Part shown: positions 1 to 10,678 of the stretch, one piece after another
Layout: each line of letters begins with the position of its first letter
Numbering within the stretch: position 1 is the stretch's first letter
DNA from: Melastoma dodecandrum
Lineage: Eukaryota; Streptophyta; Magnoliopsida; Myrtales; Melastomataceae
Direction: 5' to 3'
Assembly (NCBI GenBank): GCA_029817715.1
Contig: JARUPY010000079.1
Span: forward strand, 3,626,988 to 3,690,987
Length of the DNA stretch: 64,000 bases
Position numbers and translations under genes: made by a program
The notes under the pieces: model-generated
Told to the model about the DNA's origin: nothing
What the model saw: the letters and a program-made list of their open reading frames with translations, nothing else
Database searches by the model: none

Positions 1-90
1 CCATCCTTCTCAATTCAATTAACTCAACGGCCGCCGACCCTTCCTCGGCCGCCGACCCTTCCTTCCCTTCTTCTTCCATCGACAACTGCA
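1..90 (-). repeat. 3' LTR of the gypsy element, truncated by the window edge
   Basis: Matches 5071-5142 of the 5' LTR, except that the unit cggccgccgacccttcct is present twice in tandem here and once there. It begins on the minus strand directly after the polypurine tract at 91-106. Confidence 0.88.
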
Positions 91-106
91 TCAATTCCCT
101 TCCCTT
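91..106 (-). other. gypsy polypurine tract
   Basis: Minus strand reads AAGGGAAGGGAATTGA directly before the 3' LTR: the plus-strand primer of reverse transcription. Confidence 0.8.
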
Positions 107-3100
107 GAAAACACCCTTGTCCTCAAGGGTGACATCCGGATATCTCTCATGAAGATCATATAAGAACTCCCACGTAGCTGCGTCCTCTGGTTGGTCCTTC
201 CATTTCACTAACACTTGAGTTGCCGCGCGGTTCCCTCTCTTCAACATCTTACGTTGCAAGACGTATTCCGGAACAGATGGAGCAGCAGCTGCAAATGAGG
301 GAAGACGGTGTTCCACTCTTGAGCCGTTCGCCGATCTCTTGAGTCGTGAAACATGGAATGTGGGGTGAATAAGGGAATGCGGGGGAAGCTCCAGCTTGTA
401 CGCTACTTCCCCATTCCTGTCTAGAATCTTGTAAGGTCCAAAGTAAAGGGGAGAAAGCTTGTTACCATGCCGCCCGTCCACGGAGCTTTGGCGATGAGGC
501 TGAAGCTTCACATACACAAATTCCCCTATTGCGAACTCCCTTTCCGTACGCTTCTTGTCCGCGATTTGTTTCATCCGGTGTTGAGCTCGAGCAATGTGGA
601 AACGCAGTAATCGGACCATTGCCTCCCTATCCATCAGCTCTCTGTTCACTGCTTGATTCGTCGAAGTGCCGTTGATGTATGGCATATGAACCGGAGGTTC
701 GTACCCAAAGAGAGCTTGAAAAGGCGACATTTGTATTGCCGAATGATGTGAAGTGTTGTACCACCACTCGGCTAAGGGAAGCCACTTCGCCCACATTGAT
801 GGGCAATCTCCGCACATGCAACGGAGATATGTCTCCACACAACGGTTTACGACTTCCGACTGCCCGTCCGTTTGGGGGTGGTAGGCGGAGGAGTGTTTGA
901 GCTCGACACCCTGCAATGAAAACAAATTCTTCCAAAAGTCACTAAGAAAGATCGGGTCGCGGTCGCTCACTATTGATTGGGGCAGGCCATGTAGCTTGGA
1001 TACATGGCTTGAGAACGCCTCTGCTGCTGACTGAGCTGAAACCGGCTGTTTTAATGCAACAAAGTGTCCAAACTTGGTTAATCGATCGACAACCACCATA
1101 ATAGTCTCCTTGCCGAACGATTTGGGCAGCCCCACGATGAAGTCCATCGTGATTTCAGTCCACACCGAAACAGGAATCGGCAATGGCTGGAGTAACCCGG
1201 GCGAGGCAGCCGTATCATATTTGTTCTTCTGACAAATTTCACATTGTTGTATATACCTCCTGATATCTCTTTCCAGCCCCCTCCAGTAACAAAGACTTGA
1301 GATTCTCTTCAATGTAGCCTGTACCCCTGAATGCCCTCCCGAAGCAGAAGCATGGAAGGTGTGAATAAGCAGTTCACGTAAAGAGGAGTTATTACCGACG
1401 ACCAATTTCCCATTCCTGGTCAACAATTGTTGTCGGTACGCATAGGGAGGAACAGGCTCTGACTGCAACTGATTTTTGAGAGCACTCAGATGTGGGTCAG
1501 AGTCCCAGCTGCTACGGATGTCATCTAGAAGCGTTCCTTGATCTAAAGTAAGGGTGACCGCCATCACCTGAGCTCCAGAAATCCGAGACAAAGCGTCCGC
1601 AACCAAATTCTCCTTGCCCTTCTTGTAAGTAATCTCATAGTCATACCCGACCAACTTCGCCAACCACTTGACTTGCATGTCATTGTGGACTCGTTGCTCT
1701 AGGAGGTACTTCAAACTTTGATGATCTGTTTTAAGCACGAAATGTCGACCCATCAAGTAATGGCGCCATTTATCCACCGCATATACCACCGATAACAATT
1801 CCTTCTCGTAGACGGATAGGCTAACATGCCGCGGAGCTAGAGCCTTGCTAATATATGCAATGGGGTGCCCCTCCTGCATGAGGACAGCCCCTATGCCCGA
1901 CGAGCTAGCATCGGTCTCAACGACAAAGTCCTTAGAAAAGTCCGGAAGGGCCAAAGTGGGTGCCGATGTCATGGCGGATTTCAGCTTGTCGAATGCCTCC
2001 TACGCCACTTCAGTCCAAACAAAGCTATCCTTTTTGAGTAACTGTGTTAGTGGTTTGCTTACTAAACCATAACTCCGGACGAATCTCCTATAATATCCTG
2101 TGAGCCCGAGGAACCCCCGAAGTTGAGTGATATTCGTAGGACGCGGCCACTCCAAGACTGCTTGCACTTTCCTCGGGTCAGTGGAAACGCCGTCCTCTGC
2201 TATGAAGTGGCCAAGGTATTCCAATTTCCGCTTAGCAAAGCAACACTTGCTATACTTCGCAAACAAGATGTGCTGACGAAGTGCTTGTAAGACCTTGCGC
2301 AGATGTACCATGTGCTGCTCCAAATCGACACTATAGACAAGAATGTCGTCGAAGAATACTAACACAAACTTCCGTAAGAACGGCTTGAGCACCTCATTCA
2401 TAAAGCTTTGGAAGGTGGAAGGGGCATTCGTCAACCCGAAGGGCATGACTAAGAACTCGTAGTGCCCTTCGTGCGTCTTGAATGCGGTCTTATGTATGTC
2501 TTCTTCCTTGACGCGAATTTGATGGTATCCTGACCTCAAATCGAGTTTCGAGAACCAGCTTGCTCCGTGCAACTCATCGAGCAACTCCTCAATTATTGGT
2601 ATAGGGAACTTATCCTTAATGGTGCGCGCATTCAGCTCCCGGTAGTCGATGCATAGCCTCCATGTGTTGTCCTTCTTCTTGACGAGGACTACCGGTGAAG
2701 AAAAAGGACTATTACTATGCCGGATGACTCTAGAATGCAACATCTCCTTCACTAGTTTTTCGATAATGTCTTTTTGGCCACTAGAGTAACGGTATGGCCG
2801 CAAGGATAGTCCATCCGCTCCGCTTATTAGAGGAATGCTATGATCATGCGACCGACGAGGTGGCAACTCACTTGGCTCTGCAAATACATCCGAATATTGA
2901 TCCAACAGCCTCTGTATCTCCACGGGTAAGTTCTCTTCTCCTGTTAGCTTAGCTTTCTGTTGGAGGCTGGGTACTATTAATAATCCCATTTCTTCCTTGG
3001 CAATAGAATACAAACCCATGCTGACCTTGCTGAACTCTCTTTCCCCAGCAGATAAAACAATTTGCATCCCTTGTTTCTCGAACTTCATGGTCAGTTTGGC

Positions 3101-3193
3101 GAAGTCCCATGTTACCGTGCCCAAGGAAGTTAACCATTCCATTCCAAGAATCATATCACACCCTTTGATAGCCATCAACATCACAGTAGCTTC

Positions 3194-4570
3194 TTATACC
3201 TCTCCTTGCATTTCCCATTTGAAGGATGGAATCATCGAGTCACACAACATCCGCTCACCATTGGCCACCTGAACGCCCCTTCGAGGAATCGATAGAATAC
3301 TCCCTCCAGCCTGTTTGGCAATCTTAGAATCCAAGAAGTTGTGCGTGCTACCCGAATCTATCAATATCACTAGCTTCAACTTCTTATAATAACCAATAAC
3401 CTTCATCGACCGGTTGTGTGAATTGAGGGCAATTCCATGGAGGGCGTACAAAGAAACCACTGGAAAATCCTCCTTCTGTACTGCGTCTTCCTGGTGAACC
3501 TCCATTACCTCCTCTATTTCTTCCACCTCTGGCTCTAAGGTGATGGCGAATAGTTTCTTGTTGTTGCACCGATGGCCGGAAATGAATTTCTCGTCACACC
3601 AAAAACAAAGGCCCTTTTGCCTCTTCTCCGCCATCTCTGCCGGTGAAAGGCGCTTATGCGGCGGTTGATAGGACGAAGACCTCTGCTGAAAGGGCATTGG
3701 CTGTCTTGAACCTCCTTCCCATAACCTGTTGTTCCCCTGCCACTTGGGAGGTCCCCTGTTTGTCTGTGGTATCCCCTGTTCCCTCAAGTTCTGCTGGTTG
3801 TCCCAACGACCACCCCCTCTAACTGAGATGTCTCGCACCTTATTCGACTGCCCTTCCTCTTCAGTAGACAAAGCCTTAGCCAGGGATATCGCCTTTTGCA
3901 AGGTCCGAGGTTCCAGTACCGTTACCAACCGCCGGGTTTCCTTCTTGAGACCACCAACAAAGAGGGCGACCTGATCATCCATACACAAGTCCACTTTCGT
4001 CACTAAAGAGACAAATTCATTAACGTAATCCGAAAAACTTCCTCCTTCTTTTAATTCCTTCAACACAGCTATAGGCCGAGCCATTTCGTGAGGGCCGAAC
4101 CGCATTAGCATCGCGGCAGCATACTCTTTCCAGCTAATTGGGCCAACCAACTCCCTTCCTCGGACAAATGCATAATGCCAATCCACGGCCAGACCAGACA
4201 AGTAAATCGAAGCAATACTGACCCTTAGCTCGGGGGGTGTTGCATCCAATTCGAAGAACCTCTCACATCGAAACAACCATTCTTGGACATTACTGCCGTC
4301 AAATGTCGGAAACTCGATTCTCGCTTGTCTATTCAGTCTATCAGCCGCCCCTGTTGCTGGAACATCCTCCCTTACTCTCGAAACTGTAGAGCCCCCTTGT
4401 GACAACAGCTCCGTTGCCAGACTCGGTCCTCTCTCCGTCACAACCCCTTCCAAGTGCAAAATCTTCTCGTTCATTACTTCCATTTTCTTAACAAGGTCCT
4501 GCAACAAGTCTTTGACTAATTCAGATTCCATTTGAGCCGTCTTTGACCTTGTCCGATCAGCTACACTCAT
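3194..4570 (-). pseudogene. gypsy gag and start of protease, ended by a premature TAA
   Basis: From the ATG at 4570 this reads a retrotransposon gag domain, then a basic linker, then a CCHC zinc knuckle of the form CFWC...GHRC (about 3560-3610), which binds RNA, then an aspartic protease with the active-site motif DSGSTHNF near 3325. An upstream in-frame ATG at 4627 lies inside the LTR, so 4570 is the better start. The frame stops at TAA 3194-3196. The very next codons continue in the same frame into the rest of protease and reverse transcriptase, so gag and pol were one polyprotein. The stop is either a disabling mutation or, less likely, a readthrough site. Confidence 0.85.
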
Positions 4571-4595
4571 CACCCAACGTGTGGCCGAGCTTCGG

Positions 4596-4608
4596 GGCTC
4601 TGATACCA
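4596..4608 (-). other. gypsy primer-binding site
   Basis: Minus strand reads TGGTATCAGAGCC, the standard complement of initiator-methionine tRNA used by plant gypsy elements, two bases inside the LTR. Confidence 0.9.
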
Positions 4609-4610
4609 AT

Positions 4611-5142
4611 TGATGGCCGAAAGCCACTCAAATGGTCATTAAGAAGCTGAGCCACTGGTTTAACAAGCTATAGACCATCCAACAAAACACAACAGTAAGA
4701 AAAAAGACAACCCACATCACCGATTACACCCGTAAGCCTCCAGAACCTCCGATAGCCTCACTTCATTTCTCCAACGCCATCCTTATCCGGCCCTCCTCCT
4801 TCATTCTTCATTCTTCCCCCCTATGTTTCCTTCCCTCGGGATTGCTGCCCCCCATATAACCACCTCCACTGCAGTACGAAGGGTGGCACAGCTGTTGTAA
4901 CCAACTGCATGAATTTCCCATTCCACCCTTGTCCTTATTCCCTTCCTCCCATGCCATTCTGGGCTCTTCATCATTCCTCCACGGCTTCTGGTCCTCAGTC
5001 CGGCTCAGTGCTATGAAGCCTGCTTCCTTTGAATTCCGGGCTACAGCCCCTCCCGCTGACTCGCCACAGCCCATCCTTCTCAATTCAATTAACTCAACGG
5101 CCGCCGACCCTTCCTTCCCTTCTTCTTCCATCGACAACTGCA
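4611..5142 (-). repeat. 5' LTR of the gypsy element (532 bp, TG...CA)
   Basis: The boundary at 4611 lies two bases from the primer-binding site, and the boundary at 5142 matches the LTR end at position 90. Positions 5071-5142 repeat 1-90 almost exactly. The only clear difference is an 18-bp tandem duplication in the low-coordinate copy. An open frame of about 140 codons (4808-5233) crosses this LTR; it is the LTR version of the pol overrun and not a separate gene. Confidence 0.88.
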
Positions 5143-5482
5143 TTAGAGAGTGGGAGATGGGGCGTGGAGAGAGAGGGGAGGGAAAAAGAGAGAAAATGAT
5201 AGAGGGAGAGGGAAGAGGAGCAAGGAAGAACAAAAAAAATTAAAGAGGTCTGTTTTGAAAACCCACGTTTATTTCGATTATTTGGGCGGGTGGGTCGTCT
5301 TTTTTATAAATTAAAAGACGAATTTTCAAAACTCGCTCAATAAATTCGATATTTTAGAAACTTCAACTCTATTTTATAAATTTTTTCTAAAACTAACCGG
5401 ATAATGGTTGAAACCTGTAGAAACTTCACCCATTTCTACAAAACCAAATGAAACAATCACGCGTCCCTAGCGGGACCACAAC
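5143..5482. other. intron remnant with GGGCGGG/TTTTGAAAACCC palindromic modules
   Basis: On the model of the VAP27 gene this is intron sequence between exon 3 (5483-5564) and exons lost beyond the left edge. 5143-5240 is purine-rich low complexity. 5250-5340 holds the modules gttttgaaaaccca, gggcgggtgggtcgtc and cgaattttcaaaactcgctc. These resemble the building blocks of the MULE termini at 38.4 and 41.4 kb. I could not define ends or a target duplication. It may be a solo end of a related element. Confidence 0.35.
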
Positions 5483-5683
5483 CTATGATATCGCAAGTAG
5501 ATCGAGGCAAGACGACCCCGGTATTCGGCCTGACGCAGTACTTCTTTGGATTCGTCGTCTTGACCTGCCCACAAATAAATCAAAACCCAATTCAATTGAT
5601 CCCCATCCAAATAAACTCTGACTCCGAAAACACATCCATCTAGAAAAGGGACCACCTTTCTAAAAAAAAAAGAAAGAAAAGGG

Positions 5684-5844
5684 TGTTAGCCATAATCCCT
5701 TCGTTTCACCTTCTTATGTTATAATTAGGAACGTTTCCGATATTTCTTGTCTGTTGATCTTTTTTATTGTGCCTATTAATAAAGCACACGATATTGTAAC
5801 TTTAATATATGATTTGAGTTACTTTTATCTCAGAATACTCAACA
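5684..5844 (+). repeat. putative 5' LTR of the copia element
   Basis: About 161 bp starting TGTTAG and ending AACA, directly before the primer-binding site. With no second LTR copy to compare, the left boundary is only a guess from the TG/CA rule. Confidence 0.45.
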
Positions 5845-6754
5845 TGGTATCCGGAGCGCCTTCTGATTCTGTGCCTAAAGGTTTTCTTGCTCATCCTCCA
5901 TCCCCAGTGGTCACAACACCATCCAGGGTATTGTCTGTTGATGCCCCATCGCTTGCTGTAGGAGACATCTTGCCTCTGATCTTGTGCCTTCGGCCACTTC
6001 CGAGCTGTCGACCAATCTGTTCCTGCAGTCACGTCTACTTTGCCCGACGTCAATACTATTGTTATGGTCAAATTATCGACTAATAACTACCAACTTTGGT
6101 TGTCCTTGATGACATCCTACTTGGTATCTGTCGACCTTTATGGGTACGTTGACGGAACAATTCGAGCCCCACCGACCACCGTCACTCTTCCAACTGGTGT
6201 GGTCGTGCCAAATCCTCGGCTCCCGCTGTGGCATCGGACTAATCATTATGTCCGTGCTCTCCTTCTTGCCATTATGACCCGAGAGATCATGGTTGAAGTT
6301 TATGACGTGTTTCATGCCTATGAAATCTGATCGATGATCAATCGTCGTTTCCTGAGAGTACATTGGCTCGGGAACTTGAACTCCGGGAGACTCTCATCAC
6401 CCATCGTCTTACGACGCAATCAATGGATGACTACCTTCGCGCCATGAAATCCACAGCCGACCAGCTAGCCTCCATCGGCCGCCCAATCCCTTTGTCAGAG
6501 GTGCTGTTATACACACTTCGGGGACTTCCTTCACAATATGAGCACTTGGTCACGACCTTCTCGTTTGCTATACCGAATCTTACTTTCGATCAGGTTCGAG
6601 CCAACTTGCTTAACTACGAGCAACGCTTGAAGCATCGCGAGTCACTTGATGCTACTTCTTCTGCCACGGGACTGTACTCTATGGCTACTGCTCCATCCAA
6701 GCGAGAATCATCAGGAACCACCAGACGTTACAATGGTCGTGGTTCCCCACGCTA
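5844..6754 (+). pseudogene. copia gag (UBN2) remnant
   Basis: The frame around 6040-6330 reads the copia gag N-terminus (KLSTNNYQLWLSLM...YLVSVDLYGYVDGT). It is cut by TGA at about 6328 and resumes at 6363-6754 (ELRETLITHRLTTQSMDDYL...YEHLVTTFSF...). A CCHC knuckle, CQICDKLGHAAVSC, follows at about 6858-6900 in another frame. At least two stops or frame changes disable it. Confidence 0.82.
5845..5857 (+). other. copia primer-binding site
   Basis: tggtatccggagc, one or two changes from the canonical TGGTATCAGAGC complement of initiator-Met tRNA. Confidence 0.7.
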
Positions 6755-6800
6755 GGGGTCTCGTGGTTCTCAGAGATCTGTTGACAAAAGCAGGCGCCTC

Positions 6801-9800
6801 ACATCTTCTACTAAATCTCAAGGCACTTCTTCTCCAAGTCGATTCCCACTCATCTGTCAAATTTGTGACAAGCTGGGGCATGCAGCTGTGAGTTGTTATC
6901 AAAGGTACAATCGAGTTGCCGATAGTCCGGATCAATTTGCAGGGCTCTCCTTATCTGAAGATCCAGCTGATGTATGGTACCCCGACTCCAGCGCTACTCA
7001 TCATATGACATCGCAGACGGGTAATCTCTTATCCCCTCGCACTTATGGTGGTTCGACGCGTATTGTTGTCGGAAACAGTTCTTTTCTCCCAATAACACAT
7101 TCTGTTTATATTAACATTCGCACACAATCATCGTTTTTGAACATTCGTGATGTCCTTTGTGTTCCTTCTCTCTTTCATAATTTAATCTCAGTCCGACGTT
7201 TTTGTCTTGATAACAATTGTTCTATCGTTTTCGACGCTAACTCCTTTCTTATCAAGGATCGTCACGGCTGGATCCTCCACCGTCAACCGAGTAGTAGACC
7301 ACTCTATCATCTCCGTCTTTCGTCTCTAAGGTCTCCCGCTTCCCTCGTCACGACTACTGACTCCACCATCTTGCACCAACGTTTATGTCATCCTCAACTA
7401 TCGGCTCTTCAGTTTCTTCGTTGTCGTTGTCTTCTTCCCAATAATGTTCCCATCAAGCCTACCTTCTGTCATTCGTGTGAAATTGCCAAATCACACCGTC
7501 TTTCTTTTTCATCTTCATCTTCGAAGACCTCGAAGCCTTTTGAAATAATAGATTCAGATTTATGGCAGAGTCCCGTTCTTTCTCGTTGTGGTCATCATTA
7601 TTACTTGCTTTTTGTTGATGATTACACTCGTTATTCGTGGATTATTTTACTTAAACGAAAGTCTAATGTCTTTGATGTTTTTCGGCATTTCTATCATCTT
7701 ATCCGACAATAATTTTCGCTATCGATACTAACCTTGCAATGTGATGGTGGAGGAGAATTTTTCAATACTGCTTTATCTGTATTTCTTCAATATAATGGGA
7801 TTCTGCTCCACCTTTCATATCCCCACGCACCTCAGCAAAATGGAGTTGCGGAGCGTCGTCATCGATATCTCTGTGCTCTTGCTCAAACGATACGACTGCA
7901 TGTCGGTTTGCCTGAGAATTTGTGGGCTGATGCCGCACTCACAGCCAACTATACTCTCAACTTGTTACCATCCTCTGTCATCAGGAATCAGATACCTCAT
8001 GAGCTACTGTTTCGAGCCCCTCCGAACTTCGCCGACTTGCGTGTTTTCGGATGTCTCTGTTATCCGTACCTTGGTCATCTGGTTATGTCAAACTTTGCTG
8101 CTCGTTCCACTGCCTGTATCTTTGTTGGCTACTCCTCGCAACACAAAGGGTATCGATGTTACGATCCCGTGACTTTTTGCATCCACATTATCGGCACGTT
8201 CGTTTTCATGAAGACCGATTTCCGTTTGCTAACTTGCACAAGGACTCCTCCACATCAACTCTTATAGGGAATACAGACACCATTTCCTTGCCTATGTCGT
8301 TGTCAAGTGCATCAACTTCTGCTAGAGTGCCCGAATATCTTGCCCCTTCTAGGGCTCTTCCACCCTCGTCTCCAACAGCTTCACTACAATCACTTCAGCC
8401 ACACCTCTCGCCTGGGGTCTCCTCTCCCGATTTGCCAACTCATGTGTCCTCTTATGCATGCCCTCACGGCTCAATCTCCTCCACTCATTTTGCACCTCTT
8501 GAATCTGCTCCGGTTCTGGTGGCCCCACCCTCTCTTCATCCGATGGTTACTCGTAGTCAAACAGGACACCTTCGACCTCGCAACATTCTTAGCCCGTTAT
8601 CTCAAGCGCAGCCGCTCACTCCTACCTCAGTACGACAAGCGATGCTTCTCCCTGAATGGCGACAAGCAATGCATGACGAGTTTCATTCGCTTCTTGCCAA
8701 CCGAACTTGGGTTCTTGTTCCGCCAACAGCTTCCCAAAATCTCATTAGCAGAAAATGGATCTTCAAGGTCAAACATCATTCAGATGGCTCCATCGAACGC
8801 TATAAAGCTCGACTCGTTGCTCAAGGCTTCTAATAACGAGCAGGTATCGAAAATTTAGAGACATTCAGCCCAGTTGTGAAATCCACCACCATACGGCTTG
8901 TTCTATCTTTACCTGTGTCTCATCGATGGCACCTCCGTTAACTTGACGTTCGCAATGCCTTTCTTTACGGGGAATTTCGCAAATTTGTCTATATGCGGCA
9001 GCCACGTGGCTTTGAGCATCCTCGCTACCCGGACTATGTCTGCAAGTTGGTTAAGTCCCTTTATGGTCTAAAGCAGGCACCCCGAGCATGGTTTGAAGCG
9101 TTTCATTCAGCTCTTCTTCAACTTGGATTCACTCAAACAGCCTCCGACAGCTCTCTCTTTGTATGTCACTTACGTGGCCAGATTATGCTTCTCTTGCTAT
9201 ATATGGATGAGGTCCTTCTTACTGGATCAGACTCGTAAATGGTGGACAATCTAGTGCAAGAACTTGGGCAATGGTTTGCCATGAAAGATCTGGACGCTCA
9301 TTTCCTCAATATTCGTCTTCAGCAGACGTCCAATGGGTTATTTCTTTCTCCAACCCACTACGTCAAAAGACTTTTGGAGCAGTTCCACCTGCAAGACTGC
9401 AATATGGCTCCCTCGCTGCTCTCCATGAAGGAATCTCTCAAGCTACCGATGACCCCTTTGCCAAATGTTACCCTTTTTCGTGAGATCATTTGAGCCCTCC
9501 AATACGTCACCTTAATGAGACCCGACACCTTCTCGATAAATTTTTTTAGCCAATTTTTACATGCTCCTACAAATTATCATTTACAACAGGAGAAGATGAT
9601 TCTTCATTATCTCAAGGGAGATATTGCACTATGGACCACCCTTACGCCCTGCAGACACAACGACACTCGTTACATTTGTTGATTCTGATTGGGCAAGCTG
9701 TCATTTGACTCGTCGTTCCATCACTAAGTATGCTGTTTTTCTTGGGCGTAATCTCATCTCCTGGCGTTCGAAGAAGCAACCCACTGTTTCGAGAAGCTCT

Positions 9801-10017
9801 ACTGAAGCTGAGTATCGTGCATTGGCCTACGATGTTGTCGAGGTATTATAGATCTCCTCCATGATTCACGAGCTGCGACTTCCGATCCAACTACCTCTAT
9901 TGATTTGCTGTGACAATCTCGGCGCCACGTTCCTTGCAATGAACCCAGTTTAGTACCATCGCACCAAATATGCCGACAATGATTATCATTTTGTTCGAGA
10001 GCAAGTTCGTGCGGGTG
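6801..10017 (+). pseudogene. copia pol remnant (protease, integrase, RT, RNase H)
   Basis: Protease motif DSSATHHM lies at about 6990. The integrase zinc finger (LHQRLCHP...CHSCEIAKSH) and core (DSDLW, DDYTRYSW, then PQQNGVAERRHR) span 7370-7860, with a stop at 7710. RT begins near 8640 (WIFKVKHHSDGSIERYKARLVAQGF), is hit by stops at about 8831 and 8942, and carries YMDE in place of the catalytic YVDD. RNase H ([10 protein letters not shown]...[10 protein letters not shown]) follows at 9670-9830. Stops also occur at 9236, 9491 and 9849. The altered catalytic box plus many stops mean no active enzyme. Confidence 0.85.
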
Positions 10018-10195
10018 GTAATAGAAACCAACCCAACCCCCAACAAGAAATCAGACAGAGAAATCCCATCAGATCCTTCGGACAACAACAACAGCAGCAG
10101 GAGGACGGTAATAAAAAAACACAAAAGTAGAATGAAAACCCACATGGGAATTTGAGCTCGAGGGGGTCGATGCTGAGCAACACTCCGGTGCTCAT

Positions 10196-10520
10196 CTTGG
10201 AAGAAGGAAGGGATCTCTTTCTAGAAGTAAAGGGATGCGGAGGCCGAGGGAGTGCCCTCCCCCACGTAGGTTGTTTCTGGTAAAGAAGAGAGAATGAGAG
10301 ACGGACGGACGGAGAGATCAGAGATTATAATTTTTCTTCCTCTGATTATTATTCCTAATCTACAGTCCCTTTTCTTCTGGAGGTTTTACAACTTGGGACT
10401 CCAAATTATTAACCTTGATGTCATGTCATCCCATCTGACACGAGTCAAATATCTAAGGGTGTCCCCCCCTGTTCCCAGTAATGTGATAACTTGGGCTTTG
10501 AGCCCAAAAACAACCTAGGA
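10196..10520 (-). promoter_or_regulatory. 5' flank / leader of the VAP27-like gene
   Basis: Read on the minus strand, 10340-10196 is a CT-rich leader (ctctccgtccgtccgtctctc...) running into ATG at 10195, as expected for a plant 5' UTR. I see no convincing TATA box. 10345-10520 holds no recognisable gene. Confidence 0.35.
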
Positions 10521-10553
10521 ATTGGGTGGAAGACAAAGACACATACACACCCT

Positions 10554-10560
10554 TATAAAA
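10554..10560 (+). promoter_or_regulatory. TATA box of the pectinesterase pseudogene
   Basis: TATAAAA, about 125 bp before the ATG at 10679; plausible spacing for a plant promoter with a 90-100 base leader. Confidence 0.45.
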
Positions 10561-10678
10561 CTAAACCCACTCTTACACAAGTTGCTATTCTTGCATCATC
10601 CATTCTTACAACCTTCGATGCCCATCTCCCACCTCCCCTTCCCTCCCCGTAAGACTTTCACATTTTCTACTGAATCAA

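Larger units (their letters stand above)
1..3193 (-). pseudogene. gypsy pol: protease end, reverse transcriptase, RNase H, integrase, chromodomain
   Basis: Reverse transcriptase spans about 2150-2750. It shows the CIDYREL and KLDLRSGYHQ motifs and a catalytic FFDD box instead of the usual YxDD. A TAG at 2000-2002, at the RT/RNase H hinge (WTEVA then stop), breaks the frame. Below it I see no further stop: RNase H (TDHQSLKYLL), the HHCC zinc finger, the integrase core (DFI...GLP, then HPQTDGQSE) and the chromodomain-like tail follow. The frame does not end before the polypurine tract but passes through it into the 3' LTR and off the window. CAG to TAG is a one-step change, so the second stop looks like simple decay. 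The protein is not written out here. Confidence 0.88.
1..5142 (-). mobile_element. Ty3/gypsy LTR retrotransposon, chromovirus type, left end outside window
   Basis: Element on the minus strand, read from 5142 down to 1. Parts in order: 5' LTR 4611-5142; primer-binding site 4596-4608 matching initiator-Met tRNA; gag with a zinc knuckle; aspartic protease; reverse transcriptase/RNase H; integrase; chromodomain-like tail; polypurine tract 91-106; start of the 3' LTR at 90. Order RT then integrase is that of Ty3/gypsy. The C-terminal tail (about 130-300) reads VLVKWK and TWEF, typical of a chromodomain, hence chromovirus. Estimated full size is about 5.6 kb, near the Reina clade, but I did not prove the clade. 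Two in-frame stops (3194-3196 and 2000-2002) break an otherwise single gag-pol frame. The target duplication cannot be read because the left end lies outside the window. The element sits in what was a VAP27 intron. Confidence 0.93.
5684..10017 (+). mobile_element. Ty1/copia retrotransposon, decayed, 3' end missing
   Basis: Plus-strand order: putative 5' LTR 5684-5844; primer-binding site; gag (UBN2 type); CCHC knuckle; protease; integrase; reverse transcriptase; RNase H. Integrase before RT is the copia order. The RNase H tail reads FVREQVRAGGN and then breaks off near 10017 into VAP27 intron sequence. No 3' LTR and no second copy of the 5' LTR exist in the window. The element is antisense to the VAP27 gene. 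The missing 3' end and the missing VAP27 exon 2 are on the same side, so a single deletion could have taken both. Confidence 0.88.
5483..10195 (-). pseudogene. VAP27-like (vesicle-associated membrane protein-associated) gene, exons 1 and 3 only
   Basis: VAP27 proteins are ER tail-anchored proteins whose MSP domain binds FFAT motifs and links ER to plasma membrane and cytoskeleton. Exon 1 (10144-10195) encodes MSTGVLLSIDPLELKFP plus one base of the next Phe codon, then a GT donor at 10143. Exon 3 (5483-5564) follows a GGGCAG acceptor and encodes VKTTNPKKYCVRPNTG, then VVLPRSTCDII, then a GT donor. This is the core MSP signature. Exon 2 (the family's FELKKQ...NYVAFK block) is not in the 10.0-10.14 kb intron start nor in the flank of the copia. 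Exon 1 ends in phase 1 and exon 3 starts in phase 0, so direct splicing 1 to 3 would shift the frame. The 3' exons would lie left of the window, beyond the gypsy element. I infer a broken gene; family identity is strong, functional state is inference. Confidence 0.72.

Noticed and set aside
4808..5243. Long open frames on both strands across the gypsy 5' LTR
   Set aside because: They lie inside the LTR and mirror the pol overrun and purine-rich composition; no separate gene.
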